Source: Polynucleobacter sp. JS-Safj-400b-B2 (GTDB lineage: Bacteria > Pseudomonadota > Gammaproteobacteria > Burkholderiales > Burkholderiaceae). From it: a DNA stretch of 52,565 nt. Below are positions 1 to 7,826 of the stretch, piece after piece. The notes under the pieces were generated by a model. The model searched no databases. It was given only the letters and a program-made list of their open reading frames with translations, and was not told the origin of the DNA. How positions within the stretch are numbered: the first letter of the stretch is position 1; every line of letters begins with the position of its first letter. The stretch spans positions 1 to 52,565 of the forward strand of contig NZ_JACVPJ010000014.1 of assembly GCF_018881975.1 (NCBI RefSeq), given 5' to 3'. A program made the translations under genes and the position numbers.

Positions 1-119
1 ATTACTCACAGGCTAAGCTTAATGCCATAGCTAGGAAACTGAATGAGCGCCCTAGAAAGACACTAAACTATCAAACACCGGCAGAACGTTTTGCCCAATC
101 TGTTGCGTTGACCGGTTGA
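1..119 (+). pseudogene. IS30-family transposase, C-terminal end (cut by window edge)
   Basis: Reading from base 3, the frame is open to a TGA at 117-119 and encodes about 38 residues including RPRKTLNYQTPAERF, the hallmark C-terminus of IS30-type DDE transposases. Only the 3' end lies in the window, so it cannot be judged whether the element is intact. It sits immediately left of the first tRNA-derived repeat, consistent with an insertion sequence near an island boundary. Confidence 0.8.
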
Positions 120-264
120 ATCCAAGGCCGATAGCAGTCCTTGAGCACTTACAAATCATGGGCAACAATTAGTTCGTTGCTCTAATGGCAGACCTATATA
201 TCTATTGGGGTTGCAGCGGAAGATGTGTGGAGATTGCTTACACACCTTGTTGCACAGAAAGAAA

Positions 265-294
265 AACGACTTAGGAATTTCTCCCTAAGTCGTT
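265..294 (-). terminator. Rho-independent terminator behind tRNA remnant A
   Basis: AACGACTTAGG and CCTAAGTCGTT form a perfect 11-bp stem with an 8-nt loop, followed on the minus strand by TTTTTC. It sits directly after the CCA end of the tRNA half, as expected of the terminator of the original tRNA gene. Confidence 0.8.
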
Positions 295-302
295 GATTTC
301 AT

Positions 303-347
303 TGGTGGGCCCACCAGGACTTGAACCTGGGACCAAAGGATTATGAG
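303..347 (-). other. 3' half of a CAU-anticodon tRNA gene (remnant, copy A)
   Basis: On the minus strand this 45-nt segment runs from the anticodon loop CTCATAA through a T arm (CCAGG TTCAAGT CCTGG) to the acceptor end TGGGCCC-A-CCA. The anticodon CAU would make it tRNA-Met or tRNA-Ile2. The sequence 5' of the anticodon loop does not form the matching anticodon, D or acceptor strands, so no complete tRNA can fold here. It is best read as the tRNA-identity block of an attachment site left by an element that integrates at tRNA 3' ends. Confidence 0.8.
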
Positions 348-472
348 AGTAGATATCCAAAGAAAACCACTAGGATTTCAAGGGGTTACAACGCCTCATT
401 ATCGGTGTGCAGTGTTTTGTGTAGTGAATTTAACAAACTATTAAGAGGTACCCCCTTAAATGCTCAACATCA

Positions 473-949
473 TTACTTCTTAATGAGCGCCAACCAAACA
501 TTACGATTGATTAGAAACAACCAAGCGCACGCAATCCAAACTCCGCAGGCCAAAGTAAACAACTGTCCACCATCACTTGTACCATCTGTATTCACTACTG
601 CAATACCAAGGGGGGTAAAAAGGTGAAAGAAGATCGCTCCGCTAATGACGCCTAAGCCCATTACGGCACCCGCAATTTGAACCCAAGGATTTTTCTTGTA
701 AACAAACGCTCCAACAATTAATAGAGTTGAGGCAATCAACTCAAAACAACCTACTACTTTTGCTGAAAAAATACCGCCTGGTGCAAACAAACCTGGAAAG
801 CCTAATGAGGCAGCCCATGGATCTAACTTACCCTCAAAGATATAAACAGTTTCAGCCGAACCTGTAAATTTGAAAAATAAAGACTGAATAAAAACAAATG
901 ACACATAAATTGTCAGAATCCAAGCCCAGTTTTTTTTAATAAAGTTCAT
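473..949 (-). CDS. DoxX-like integral membrane protein
   Basis: A 158-residue protein with about four hydrophobic helices (near 8-28, 58-80, 88-110 and 128-150) and little else, the usual size and topology of the DoxX/DoxD-like family. These proteins sit in the inner membrane and often accompany oxidoreductases or thiol-stress genes; the substrate is unknown. The start has a good AAGGAG site 6 nt upstream. It is the last gene of the long minus-strand array that begins at the decarboxylase-like gene near 8363, 32 nt after the YHS gene. Family placement rests on topology and the N-terminal FKFTGS-like stretch, so moderate confidence. Confidence 0.6.
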   Translation of the reverse strand: MNFIKKNWAWILTIYVSFVFIQSLFFKFTGSAETVYIFEGKLDPWAASLGFPGLFAPGGIFSAKVVGCFELIASTLLIVGAFVYKKNPWVQIAGAVMGLGVISGAIFFHLFTPLGIAVVNTDGTSDGGQLFTLACGVWIACAWLFLINRNVWLALIKK

Positions 950-981
950 ATCAACTCCTTTTATGTTTAAGTATTAATGTA

Positions 982-1455
982 TTACTTCTTGAGTAAAACA
1001 TTGAATTTTTTATCAGCGTCAGCGATGTACTTTTCAGGACTTTTTCGCCATGTACTCTGGACATCAGCATCGTAGTTTAAGTAGAGCTTTCCATTGATGA
1101 TGGTAAATTTATCTGGCTCAATGCTTACAAGATTATCTACCGCTACACCATAGGCACAATAGCCTCCGTACTGTGGTGCATATTTCTGCGGATTTGCTTT
1201 AAATAAATCTAGATTCGCCTTGGAGGCAAATAGCCACTTTGCACCATCCCAGTCTGTAGAGAAATCATCCTTACCTTTAACGGGCTTGTTATCGGTAAAG
1301 TAAGCAACAGGGTCATACCCCCGAATGGCAGTACCCGTTTGCCGATCGAATAAGCCGCCGCTAAGAGTATTAATAGGGGGCGCAGCAAATACATTCGCCT
1401 GAAAAGACAAGAGCAATATTCCAATAGTCGCAATTTTATAAAGCAATGATTTCAT
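982..1455 (-). CDS. Secreted YHS-domain protein
   Basis: 157 residues with a Sec signal peptide (1-24, ending NVFA). The YHS domain follows, with the diagnostic stretches GYDPVAYF, WLFASKANLDLF, KYAPQYGGYCAYGV. YHS domains are small, probably metal-binding modules; in exported stand-alone form the function is unproven. The start ATG overlaps the DinB stop as TAATG, with GGAG 5 nt upstream inside the DinB gene, so translation is probably coupled. Placement among glutathione-transferase and DinB genes suggests a role in metal or redox stress, which is inference only. Confidence 0.85.
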   Translation of the reverse strand: MKSLLYKIATIGILLLSFQANVFAAPPINTLSGGLFDRQTGTAIRGYDPVAYFTDNKPVKGKDDFSTDWDGAKWLFASKANLDLFKANPQKYAPQYGGYCAYGVAVDNLVSIEPDKFTIINGKLYLNYDADVQSTWRKSPEKYIADADKKFNVLLKK

Positions 1456-1979
1456 TAGGTCTCCAATTTTTGAGATTCAAGATAAGCAATGGTTGAGGGA
1501 GCAAAGCCAAAATACTCATCCAGAGGTATGTCATGCTGTTTACAAAATGGCTTAATAATCGCCAAATGATGGATTGCATGACTATTTAAGAAACAAAGTT
1601 CCCGGGCCGTGCTTGATTGATGCGAAAAGAGGAGTTCTCCAAGCAAACCACCTGAGGAGGCTACCTCAATGGATTCCTCTATTACTACTGAATTGATCTC
1701 TTGTAACTTTTTGCACAAGTTTGAAATTCTAAGAAGTGCTTCAGCTGGGCTTTTCTCTAGTAACTGATCTCGCTGGCGTAAATCATAATTTACTGAAGGC
1801 AACTGTCTAAAAATTAAAGCCTCATAGTGTTCAATAATATGACGAATATGACTGCCGATCGGAACGTGATAGTCGGCCTGATTATTTTGATTAAAAAAAT
1901 TGGCTAACTTACCCAATGACTGCAAGGTGGATATCGTATATCCAACCAACTTTTCGTTAGCTTTAGAAATTGGCTTCAT
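1455..1979 (-). CDS. DinB-superfamily protein
   Basis: 174 residues resembling the DinB four-helix fold. Histidines that could form the metal triad are visible in GSHIRHIIEHYEAL (near 42-55) and in NSHAIHHLAI (near 132-141). Known relatives include metal-dependent thiol S-transferases (bacillithiol or mycothiol type), which fits a neighbourhood with three glutathione S-transferases, although a glutathione-using activity here is only inferred. The ATG overlaps the stop of the ATP-grasp gene (TAATG) and its own stop overlaps the YHS gene start in the same way. Confidence 0.65.
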   Translation of the reverse strand: MKPISKANEKLVGYTISTLQSLGKLANFFNQNNQADYHVPIGSHIRHIIEHYEALIFRQLPSVNYDLRQRDQLLEKSPAEALLRISNLCKKLQEINSVVIEESIEVASSGGLLGELLFSHQSSTARELCFLNSHAIHHLAIIKPFCKQHDIPLDEYFGFAPSTIAYLESQKLET

Positions 1980-3082
1980 TAATGTGTTCTAGGATAGAGC
2001 TTGCTTAATTTTTTATCAAGCAAATAGGATTGATAAAAATCTTTTATAGACTGGGTTTTAACCCCATGCTTTTGGTTGTACTCCCCTATTATGAATAAGA
2101 GATGAAATTGGTGAAATAAATCTCTGTAGGCATCCTTAAGGTTGTAATTAGCATCCCAGATGTGAGTAGATTCTGAGCTCGCGCCATTAATCTCTACAAT
2201 TTTGAAATCTAAGCCTTTTTCAAGCGTGGATAAATTCTGATAGCGAATATCAAAGCGTCCAAAGTAGAAATTAGGAAGTCTTTTAGATATTTGATCAAAA
2301 GTTTCTGTCAAAGTTTGGTTAATGTTATCCCTGCCATCTTGAAAGATTGCGCCTTTACTGTGATTTCCAGCAAAGACCAAGCTTATTTTTTCTGATACTG
2401 CAGGAATTAAATCGAGCTTGCTCTGAAGACGCGGATAGTAGATATGAGTTAGCTCTCTGGCCCTTGGGTCCATCGCAATGAGCTCTCTTATAGTATGTTT
2501 GCCATCCCCAATTACTTTTGGAAAAGACTTTAACGTGAGAGAAATGATCTTGCCGTTCTTCTCCCAAGGCATTCTGCAGTAGAAGACTCCCGCCTCTGCT
2601 TCATAGGGAATAAATTCTTGGCAAATAAAAGCCTCATTCGGCGGGAATCCTTGAATATACGTATTCAGATCATGACGGTCATGTATTAAGTTCACTCCAG
2701 CCCCACGACAACCCAAATCAGGCTTCGTAACAAGTGGATATTGGATGTCTTTATCTGCTAACTGGCCTTCAACTACCTTTAATAATTCCGCATCATCAAT
2801 TTCTGAGGCATTTCTGACAAGGCAATGTTTAACTGAATATTCCGGAAGAAATTGAGCGACCGTATTTAAGATCTCATCCTTCGATTCCCCTACGAACTTT
2901 CCACCTGCTAAATTGGGATTGACTGCTGTTGGCAGCATGATGCTACGGTGGCGAATCATCAAATAGATAACATAGAGATATACAGGTAAATAGAAAAACC
3001 ATGCAGGCCAAAATTCAAAGTAACTCAATGAGTTACTTCTTTTTTCTCTGTTGACGTTTTGTCTGTTTAGTATCTGAAGCAT
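1979..3082 (-). CDS. Membrane-anchored ATP-grasp ligase-like protein
   Basis: 367 residues from the preferred start. A hydrophobic helix lies near 25-43. It is followed by an ATP-grasp fold: a lysine-bearing nucleotide strand (YPLVTKPDLGCRGAGV), the QEFIPYEAEAGVFYCR strand, and the acidic metal-binding C-terminal part (FGRFDIRY and FKIVEINGASSE). Relatives are annotated as D-Ala-D-Ala ligase-like proteins of unknown substrate. A start 30 nt upstream (3112) would overlap DedA by 31 nt and lacks a ribosome site. ATG at 3082 has GGAG 9 nt upstream and overlaps the DedA stop as TAATG, so it is chosen. It presumably joins a carboxylate to an amine or thiol at the membrane. Confidence 0.7.
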   Translation of the reverse strand: MLQILNRQNVNREKRSNSLSYFEFWPAWFFYLPVYLYVIYLMIRHRSIMLPTAVNPNLAGGKFVGESKDEILNTVAQFLPEYSVKHCLVRNASEIDDAELLKVVEGQLADKDIQYPLVTKPDLGCRGAGVNLIHDRHDLNTYIQGFPPNEAFICQEFIPYEAEAGVFYCRMPWEKNGKIISLTLKSFPKVIGDGKHTIRELIAMDPRARELTHIYYPRLQSKLDLIPAVSEKISLVFAGNHSKGAIFQDGRDNINQTLTETFDQISKRLPNFYFGRFDIRYQNLSTLEKGLDFKIVEINGASSESTHIWDANYNLKDAYRDLFHQFHLLFIIGEYNQKHGVKTQSIKDFYQSYLLDKKLSKLYPRTH

Positions 3083-3678
3083 TAGGTTTTTCTCCGCCGA
3101 GATTTGATCCATGGATAGATAAACGTGATCAAGGCAAGAATCAATAAAGGCAAAGCTACTGCTAATGTCTTAGGTATTGGTAAAGCTTCAGCGATTACAG
3201 AACCTAAATAGATGCTGCCCAAATAGAGGCTTGCGGTCCAAACTAATACTGCAAACATTACTAAAAAGGTAAAAGTCCATAAATTGACATGCTTTAGCCC
3301 TAAGTAAACATAGCTAATCAACCTTAAGCCGGGAGTCACGCGAGCAAGAAAAATGGTTCCAGCTAACTTATGCTTACCAAGTAATCTATTGTCATTTGCA
3401 ATACCATCGACAAAACGCCTCTTTAGAAATGGGATTCTCCTTGAAAAATATCCTGCGGCATAAAGCAAGAGATCGCCAATGGCAATTCCAAACCAGACTG
3501 CCAAAAAAGATTCACTCCAAAGCAAAGATCCTGCGGTAGAGAAAGCAACCCCAGCTGCAACTGCTACATCCTCAAATAAAAAACTAATGAGTACCAAACC
3601 CAGCATTAAGTATGCAGGGTGGTGTGGCATCTGCGTAAATGCCTCATAGTTCTTTTCAAGTATGTCGTAGATAGGCAT
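3082..3678 (-). CDS. DedA/VTT-family membrane protein
   Basis: 198 residues with the DedA pattern: GxxxGDxxxYxxGxxxxR-like segment (FGIAIGDLLLYAAGYFSRR, near 62-80), LARVTPGLRLISYVYLG (near 112-128), and several hydrophobic helices. DedA proteins are inner-membrane lipid scramblases or transporters (undecaprenyl-phosphate or phospholipid handling) needed for envelope integrity. The gene is 10 nt downstream of a GST gene and translationally coupled to the ATP-grasp gene. No strong ribosome-binding site is visible before its ATG. Confidence 0.85.
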   Translation of the reverse strand: MPIYDILEKNYEAFTQMPHHPAYLMLGLVLISFLFEDVAVAAGVAFSTAGSLLWSESFLAVWFGIAIGDLLLYAAGYFSRRIPFLKRRFVDGIANDNRLLGKHKLAGTIFLARVTPGLRLISYVYLGLKHVNLWTFTFLVMFAVLVWTASLYLGSIYLGSVIAEALPIPKTLAVALPLLILALITFIYPWIKSRRRKT

Positions 3679-3688
3679 TGGATATATT

Positions 3689-4387
3689 TCACTTCACCGT
3701 CTTGGCGTCCTGTCCAAACAATAGTTTCTTTGCTTCTTCGCTAACCGTCGGAGCAGTATTGATCGTATTTGCTAACTCATAAGCTTTGAGGGTCGCTGGT
3801 CTATAACGGATTCTCTCAAACCAAGCATAGAGAAATGGAAATTCTTTAATGTTTTGTTGCTGACGAACATGGGGAACCACCCATGGGTAACAAGCCATAT
3901 CCGCAATCGAATAGTCGCCAGCGATAAAGTCCCTACCATCTGACAACTGTTTGTTCAGTACTCCATACAAACGAGATGTTTCTTTGACATAGCGATCCAT
4001 GGCGTATTGAATCTTCTCAGGAGCATATTGAACAAAGTGATGATTCTGTCCTGCCATCGGACCCAAACCACCCATTTGCCAAAAGAGCCATTGAAGAGCT
4101 AAGTTACGACCCCTTAGATCCTGTGGAATAAATTGCTTGAGCTTATCTGCCAAATACAAAAGAATAGCGCCTGATTCAAATATGGCAATAGGGGCGCCAC
4201 CATCGATTGGATCCTTATCTACGATTGCTGGAATACGATTGTTGGGAGCAATCGCTAAAAAGCTAGGCTCAAACTGTTCGCCCTTGCTGATGTTGACTGG
4301 AAAAATCTCATAAGGCACATTTGCCTCTTCCAAAAACATCGTAATCTTATGCCCATTAGGCGTAGTCCAGTAGTACAGATCAATCAT
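3689..4387 (-). CDS. yfcG: YfcG-like glutathione S-transferase / disulfide-bond oxidoreductase
   Basis: 232 residues aligning closely from memory with E. coli YfcG: N-terminal TTPNGHKITMFLEE with Thr9 and Asn11, the cis-Pro region NNRIPAIVD, then FESGAILLYLA, LQWLFWQMGGLGPMAGQNHHF and the helical domain SIADMACYPWV. Nu-class enzymes of this type bind two glutathione molecules and reduce disulfides or peroxides without a catalytic Cys, Ser or Tyr. Cytosolic. AAGG lies 8 nt before the ATG. Second of two adjacent GST genes (9-nt gap). Confidence 0.9.
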   Translation of the reverse strand: MIDLYYWTTPNGHKITMFLEEANVPYEIFPVNISKGEQFEPSFLAIAPNNRIPAIVDKDPIDGGAPIAIFESGAILLYLADKLKQFIPQDLRGRNLALQWLFWQMGGLGPMAGQNHHFVQYAPEKIQYAMDRYVKETSRLYGVLNKQLSDGRDFIAGDYSIADMACYPWVVPHVRQQQNIKEFPFLYAWFERIRYRPATLKAYELANTINTAPTVSEEAKKLLFGQDAKTVK

Positions 4388-4396
4388 GTCTTTGCC

Positions 4397-5080
4397 TTAT
4401 TTCTTGAGTCGTTCGTTGCTTGGGAAAAGGTTCTTTCTTGATTCCTCATCGACCTCTGTTTTGAAAGTGAACTTGGTCTTAATCGCCTCAACAGCCTGGG
4501 CACTTGGCTTAGCGTTAATTTCATCCAATAGACGCTTAATACTTGGTAATTTTTCCCAAGCGCCTTCACCCAAGAAAAAGGGGATCATTCTTGCCCATGC
4601 CCATACAGACATATCTAAGATCCCGTATTCATTCAACATGTAGGGTTGTTTAGATAAACGCGCCTCTAAGATCTCCCAATGACGCCATGCCTCAAAGTCA
4701 TAGCGATTTACTGCATACTCCTTAGGCTCTGGTGCGAAGTGCTTAAAGTGGACCAACTGTCCACAGTAAGGGCCAATTCCTGTTGCGAGAAACATGAGCC
4801 ATGAATAAAACTCGGCGTGCGCTTCAGGTGTTTTAGCTGGCATGAACTTACCAATCTTCTCACCCAAATACAGCATGATCGCTGTGCTATCAAAAACATG
4901 AATATCGCCATCGACCAAAGCTGGCGTTTTACCATTGGGATTGATTGCTCTAAATTCTGGTTTGTGCTGATCGCCCTTACGGGTATCAGTTACAACAATC
5001 TCATAAGGTGTATTAGTCTCCTCTAAATAGAGGGCTACTTTGATTGGATTTGGTGATGGGTGAAAATATAGTTTGAGCAT
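4397..5080 (-). CDS. Glutathione S-transferase family protein
   Basis: 227 residues: thioredoxin-like domain 1-80 with SPNPIKVALYLEE (Asn11 in the place of the YfcG active Asn), NGKTPALVDGD and FDSTAIMLYLGEK, then an alpha-helical domain with GIGPYCGQLVHF. It shares architecture with the neighbouring YfcG-like protein and probably uses glutathione to conjugate or reduce a substrate. Located between a haloacid dehalogenase gene (21 nt) and yfcG (9 nt). Confidence 0.85.
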   Translation of the reverse strand: MLKLYFHPSPNPIKVALYLEETNTPYEIVVTDTRKGDQHKPEFRAINPNGKTPALVDGDIHVFDSTAIMLYLGEKIGKFMPAKTPEAHAEFYSWLMFLATGIGPYCGQLVHFKHFAPEPKEYAVNRYDFEAWRHWEILEARLSKQPYMLNEYGILDMSVWAWARMIPFFLGEGAWEKLPSIKRLLDEINAKPSAQAVEAIKTKFTFKTEVDEESRKNLFPSNERLKK

Positions 5081-5101
5081 AATTTTTTCCTAACTTCCTG
5101 A

Positions 5102-5785
5102 TTAAATGACTTCTAAAACTTTGGTTAATGAAGTACCTTCATAGTTTGGCTTTTCGCCAATTTCTTCAAATGGGTGCCCAAGTCGATTTACCCAAAAGAC
5201 ATCAAAGCCATACCACTTGGCCGCTAGAGCATCCCAAGCATTACTTGAAACAAACAGAATCTCCTCTTTCTTGACCGGAAATGCTTTTAATAAAAGCTCA
5301 TATGCTTGGGGCGCAGTTTTAAATAGGCGCACATCTTCAATAGTGACCACCTTATCTAAGTATGGCTTCAAGCCATTACTCTCCACTACCGTGGCCAACA
5401 TCTCTCTACTGCCATTAGAAAGAATCGCGGTAGAGATACCTTTTTGCTTAATTGTCTTGAGCACATTTAGGCTATCGTCAAAACTAGTAAGCTTGGCATA
5501 CTGATCCATCAGTCGCTTCTCGTAATCGGGGGTTAGATTTAAGTCCATTCGTTTACACACATATCGAAGCGATCGAATGGTTAGCTCCCAAAATGGTAGG
5601 TAGTGCTTACTACCATTGGGATTGGGATCACTCATAGTTACCAGGCGGGTGTATTCAATTTGACGATCGCGCCACATCAAAGCAAAAGGCTGGCCATGCC
5701 CCGGAAATAATTCTTCTGCCAGCTGACCCATGGAATACACGTCAAACAATGTTCCATAGGCATCAAAGGCTACGAGTTTATACAT
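5102..5785 (-). CDS. (S)-2-haloacid dehalogenase, HAD type II
   Basis: 227 residues with the full set expected of L-2-haloacid dehalogenases: nucleophile Asp8 and Thr12 in FDAYGTLFD, Arg39 in MWRDR, Ser123-Asn124 in ILSNG, Lys156, Tyr162 and the Ser180-Ser181-Asn182...Asp185 motif (VSSNAWDA). The spacing matches the type enzyme. It hydrolyses 2-haloalkanoic acids to 2-hydroxyacids through an aspartyl ester; true substrates in vivo may differ. GGAG lies 5 nt before the ATG. The presence of GST and flavin-reductase neighbours suggests a dehalogenation or detoxification role. Confidence 0.88.
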   Translation of the reverse strand: MYKLVAFDAYGTLFDVYSMGQLAEELFPGHGQPFALMWRDRQIEYTRLVTMSDPNPNGSKHYLPFWELTIRSLRYVCKRMDLNLTPDYEKRLMDQYAKLTSFDDSLNVLKTIKQKGISTAILSNGSREMLATVVESNGLKPYLDKVVTIEDVRLFKTAPQAYELLLKAFPVKKEEILFVSSNAWDALAAKWYGFDVFWVNRLGHPFEEIGEKPNYEGTSLTKVLEVI

Positions 5786-5807
5786 TTAGTCTCCAATATT
5801 TCTTGTT

Positions 5808-6476
5808 TTAGAAATGTTCATCCTTACTACGCAATTCAATTTCCCAAGTCCAGGCAGCTTTAGGTTGATTCAATATCGCCATATAGGTTTTAGCAATTGC
5901 ATCTGCCGTCATTGCATCGTTCGCAGGATCAGCCTTTACAGAACCATCAATGACAAAGTGAGCCACATGAATGCCTTGTGGGGCTAGCTCTCTTGCTAAG
6001 CATTGAGCCAATCCTCGGACGGCAAACTTTCCCATCGCAAATCCAGATGAATTCGCAAACCCCTTAACGCTAGCGGTAGCACCAGTAAAGAAGATCGCTC
6101 CATGATTTCTGGGGATCATTCTCTTGGCAGCCTCTTGAGCTGCAGTAAAGGCGCCAATCGCTGTTGTATGGACAGCCTCTGATACTTTATTGGGATTCAA
6201 GGAAAGAATATCGCCTTTAACCCTTGCACTAGGGTTGTATAAAACAAGCTCTGGCTCACCCCAAGCGTTCTCCACAAAATAAAATAGCTTTTGAATATCT
6301 TCTATAGAGTTGGCATCGACCTTAAATGCATATGCGCCGATAGACTCAGCTAAAGGCTTGAGCTTTTCCATATCTCGCGATGCCAATGCAACGGTATAGC
6401 CCGCAGCCACGAGCTCTCTAGCAAAGGCAGCGCTGATACCAGGCCCCGCTCCAATGATCAAAGCTACTTTATTCAT
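5808..6476 (-). CDS. Atypical SDR lacking the catalytic tyrosine
   Basis: 222 residues with a Rossmann start IIGAGPGISAAFAREL (glycine motif GAGPGIS rather than TGxxxGIG) and the C-terminal half of a classical SDR. The YxxxK catalytic motif reads F146-A-M-G-K150, and the usual serine 13 residues upstream is Ala133. This matches the known SDR_c10-like subgroup in which Phe replaces Tyr, so the protein may bind NAD(P) without normal alcohol dehydrogenase activity. Lies 22 nt upstream of the dehalogenase in the same operon. Confidence 0.85.
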   Translation of the reverse strand: MNKVALIIGAGPGISAAFARELVAAGYTVALASRDMEKLKPLAESIGAYAFKVDANSIEDIQKLFYFVENAWGEPELVLYNPSARVKGDILSLNPNKVSEAVHTTAIGAFTAAQEAAKRMIPRNHGAIFFTGATASVKGFANSSGFAMGKFAVRGLAQCLARELAPQGIHVAHFVIDGSVKADPANDAMTADAIAKTYMAILNQPKAAWTWEIELRSKDEHF

Positions 6477-6515
6477 ATTTATCGGCTCACTTAGTATTTG
6501 TAGGTCATTTAATAA

Positions 6516-7133
6516 TTATTGTGGTCTATACAGCTTAAAGAGTTGTTCTTTGCTAATAGTGAAGTAGTCGCCTGGGCCGCCGCCCCTAAGGACATGACCA
6601 GCCTCTGAGGTTTCGTAGATTCCTTCTTTTAATAAAGACTTAGCAATATGAATTTCTACAACTTCACCAAGCACCAACCATGTCTGCGCCTTTTCACCTG
6701 AAATACCTTTGAGCTGAATGATCTCGGTACATTTACACTCAAACGCAACCTTCGCTTTAGCAACCCTTGGGGGGATGACCAATGTTGATTTCGCTTGCTC
6801 AAGTCCTGTGGCCTCAAACTCACTAACCTCAGGCGGATATGGGGCGCATGATTGATTCATAACATCTACTAAATCGGATGTGACTAAGTTCCATACAAAC
6901 TCACCAGTCTCTTCAATATTTCTTAAAGTGTCTTTATAGCCAACACTAGAAAAACCAATAATTGGCGGGACATAGTTAAAGGCATTGAAAAAACTATAGG
7001 GGGCTAAGTTAATAACCCCAGCCTTACTTTGTGTTGAGATCCATCCAATCGGCCTTGGACCAACGATGGCATTAAATGGATCATGCGGTAAGCCATGCCC
7101 GTTTTTCGGCTCATATGAATACATATCCGTCAT
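6516..7133 (-). CDS. Flavin reductase-like FMN-binding protein
   Basis: 205 residues of the flavin reductase-like split-barrel family: DPFNAIVGPRPIGWIST (near 18-35), NLAPYSFFNAFNYVPPIIGFS (near 43-63), DTLRNIEETGEFVWNLVT. Such proteins bind FMN and either supply reduced flavin to a partner monooxygenase or act on small molecules directly. ATG at 7133 has AGGA 6 nt upstream and is preferred over the GTG at 7136. Gap to the upstream GST gene is about 10 nt. Confidence 0.85.
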   Translation of the reverse strand: MTDMYSYEPKNGHGLPHDPFNAIVGPRPIGWISTQSKAGVINLAPYSFFNAFNYVPPIIGFSSVGYKDTLRNIEETGEFVWNLVTSDLVDVMNQSCAPYPPEVSEFEATGLEQAKSTLVIPPRVAKAKVAFECKCTEIIQLKGISGEKAQTWLVLGEVVEIHIAKSLLKEGIYETSEAGHVLRGGGPGDYFTISKEQLFKLYRPQ

Positions 7134-7142
7134 CACAATTCC

Positions 7143-7781
7143 TTAAGTGGTTGGAGGCACTAAAGCCTCTAATTTTGAAATTGCTACCTTGACTGCTGGG
7201 CGACTAGCAACCTGATCGTACCATCGCTTTACATTTGGATAATCCGCTAAGTCAATGCCAGCAAAGGTACTGCGCCACATCCAGCCAAAGTGAGCCATAT
7301 CAGCAATCGTATATTCATTACCAGCAACATATTCTTTGTTTGCCAAAATAGTATCTAACAATCCAGTTAAGCGTTTAGCCTCTGCATGAAAGCGATCAAT
7401 TGCCATGGGAACTTTTTCAGAAGCTAATTTCTGAAAGAAGCCTGAATTACCAAAAGCAGGACTTATGCCAGCAGCATGAAAGAACAGTTGCTCAAATACA
7501 CGAGCCTTTTCTTCAACAGTTGCCGGCATAAACTTGCCATACTTCTCTGCCAAGTACACCAAGATTGCGGCCGACTCTGTTAATACAAATTCTTTACTTC
7601 TGCCCTCAGGATCAACAAGCACAGGAACCTTGGCATTGGGATTGAGCTTTTGAAACGCATCAGCCTTTTGTTCGCCTTGACGAATATTGACTGAATGTAA
7701 TTCATACTCCAACCCAAGTTCTTCCATCATGATGACTGGCTTAAGATTGTTTGGTGTGGCAAACGCATACAACTTCAACAT
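7143..7781 (-). CDS. Glutathione S-transferase family protein
   Basis: 212 residues: thioredoxin-fold half with ATPNNLKPVIMMEELG (Asn11 conserved with its two paralogues), NAKVPVLVD and LTESAAILVYLAEKYG; helical half with YVAGNEYTIADMAHFGW. It belongs to the same TPN-type group as the genes at 3689 and 4397, pointing to local duplication or recruitment of three related enzymes in one operon. AGGAG is 6 nt before the ATG. Confidence 0.88.
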   Translation of the reverse strand: MLKLYAFATPNNLKPVIMMEELGLEYELHSVNIRQGEQKADAFQKLNPNAKVPVLVDPEGRSKEFVLTESAAILVYLAEKYGKFMPATVEEKARVFEQLFFHAAGISPAFGNSGFFQKLASEKVPMAIDRFHAEAKRLTGLLDTILANKEYVAGNEYTIADMAHFGWMWRSTFAGIDLADYPNVKRWYDQVASRPAVKVAISKLEALVPPTT

Positions 7782-7826
7782 AAGATCTCCTGCGCTGTTG
7801 CTACCCTCTTAAGGGGTAGATTCAAA

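Larger units (their letters stand above)
191..430 (-). repeat. tRNA-derived direct repeat, copy A
   Basis: This fills most of the gene-free stretch 120-472. Bases 191-347 match copy B (26927-27083) almost throughout: a block with CTATATATCTATTGGGGT, a terminator hairpin, then the antisense 3' half of a tRNA at 303-347. Past 350 the match fades; only short pieces near 400-430 (CGGTGTG, GTGTA) still resemble the other copies. A GGGCAAC/GTTGCTC hairpin-like piece at about 160-182 recalls the hairpin that ends copies B and C. A possible short reading frame across this repeat is not coding. Confidence 0.85.

Noticed and set aside
303..347. Functional tRNA-Met or tRNA-Ile
   Set aside because: No 5' acceptor, D arm or anticodon stem partner can be found; the same holds for the copies at 27039 and 38794.
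321..626. 101-residue open frame on the plus strand
   Set aside because: It starts inside the antisense tRNA half, has no ribosome site and runs over the repeat and the end of the DoxX gene; a chance frame.
3083..3112. Upstream start for the ATP-grasp gene
   Set aside because: No ribosome site and a 31-nt overlap with DedA; the start at 3082 has GGAG and a TAATG overlap.
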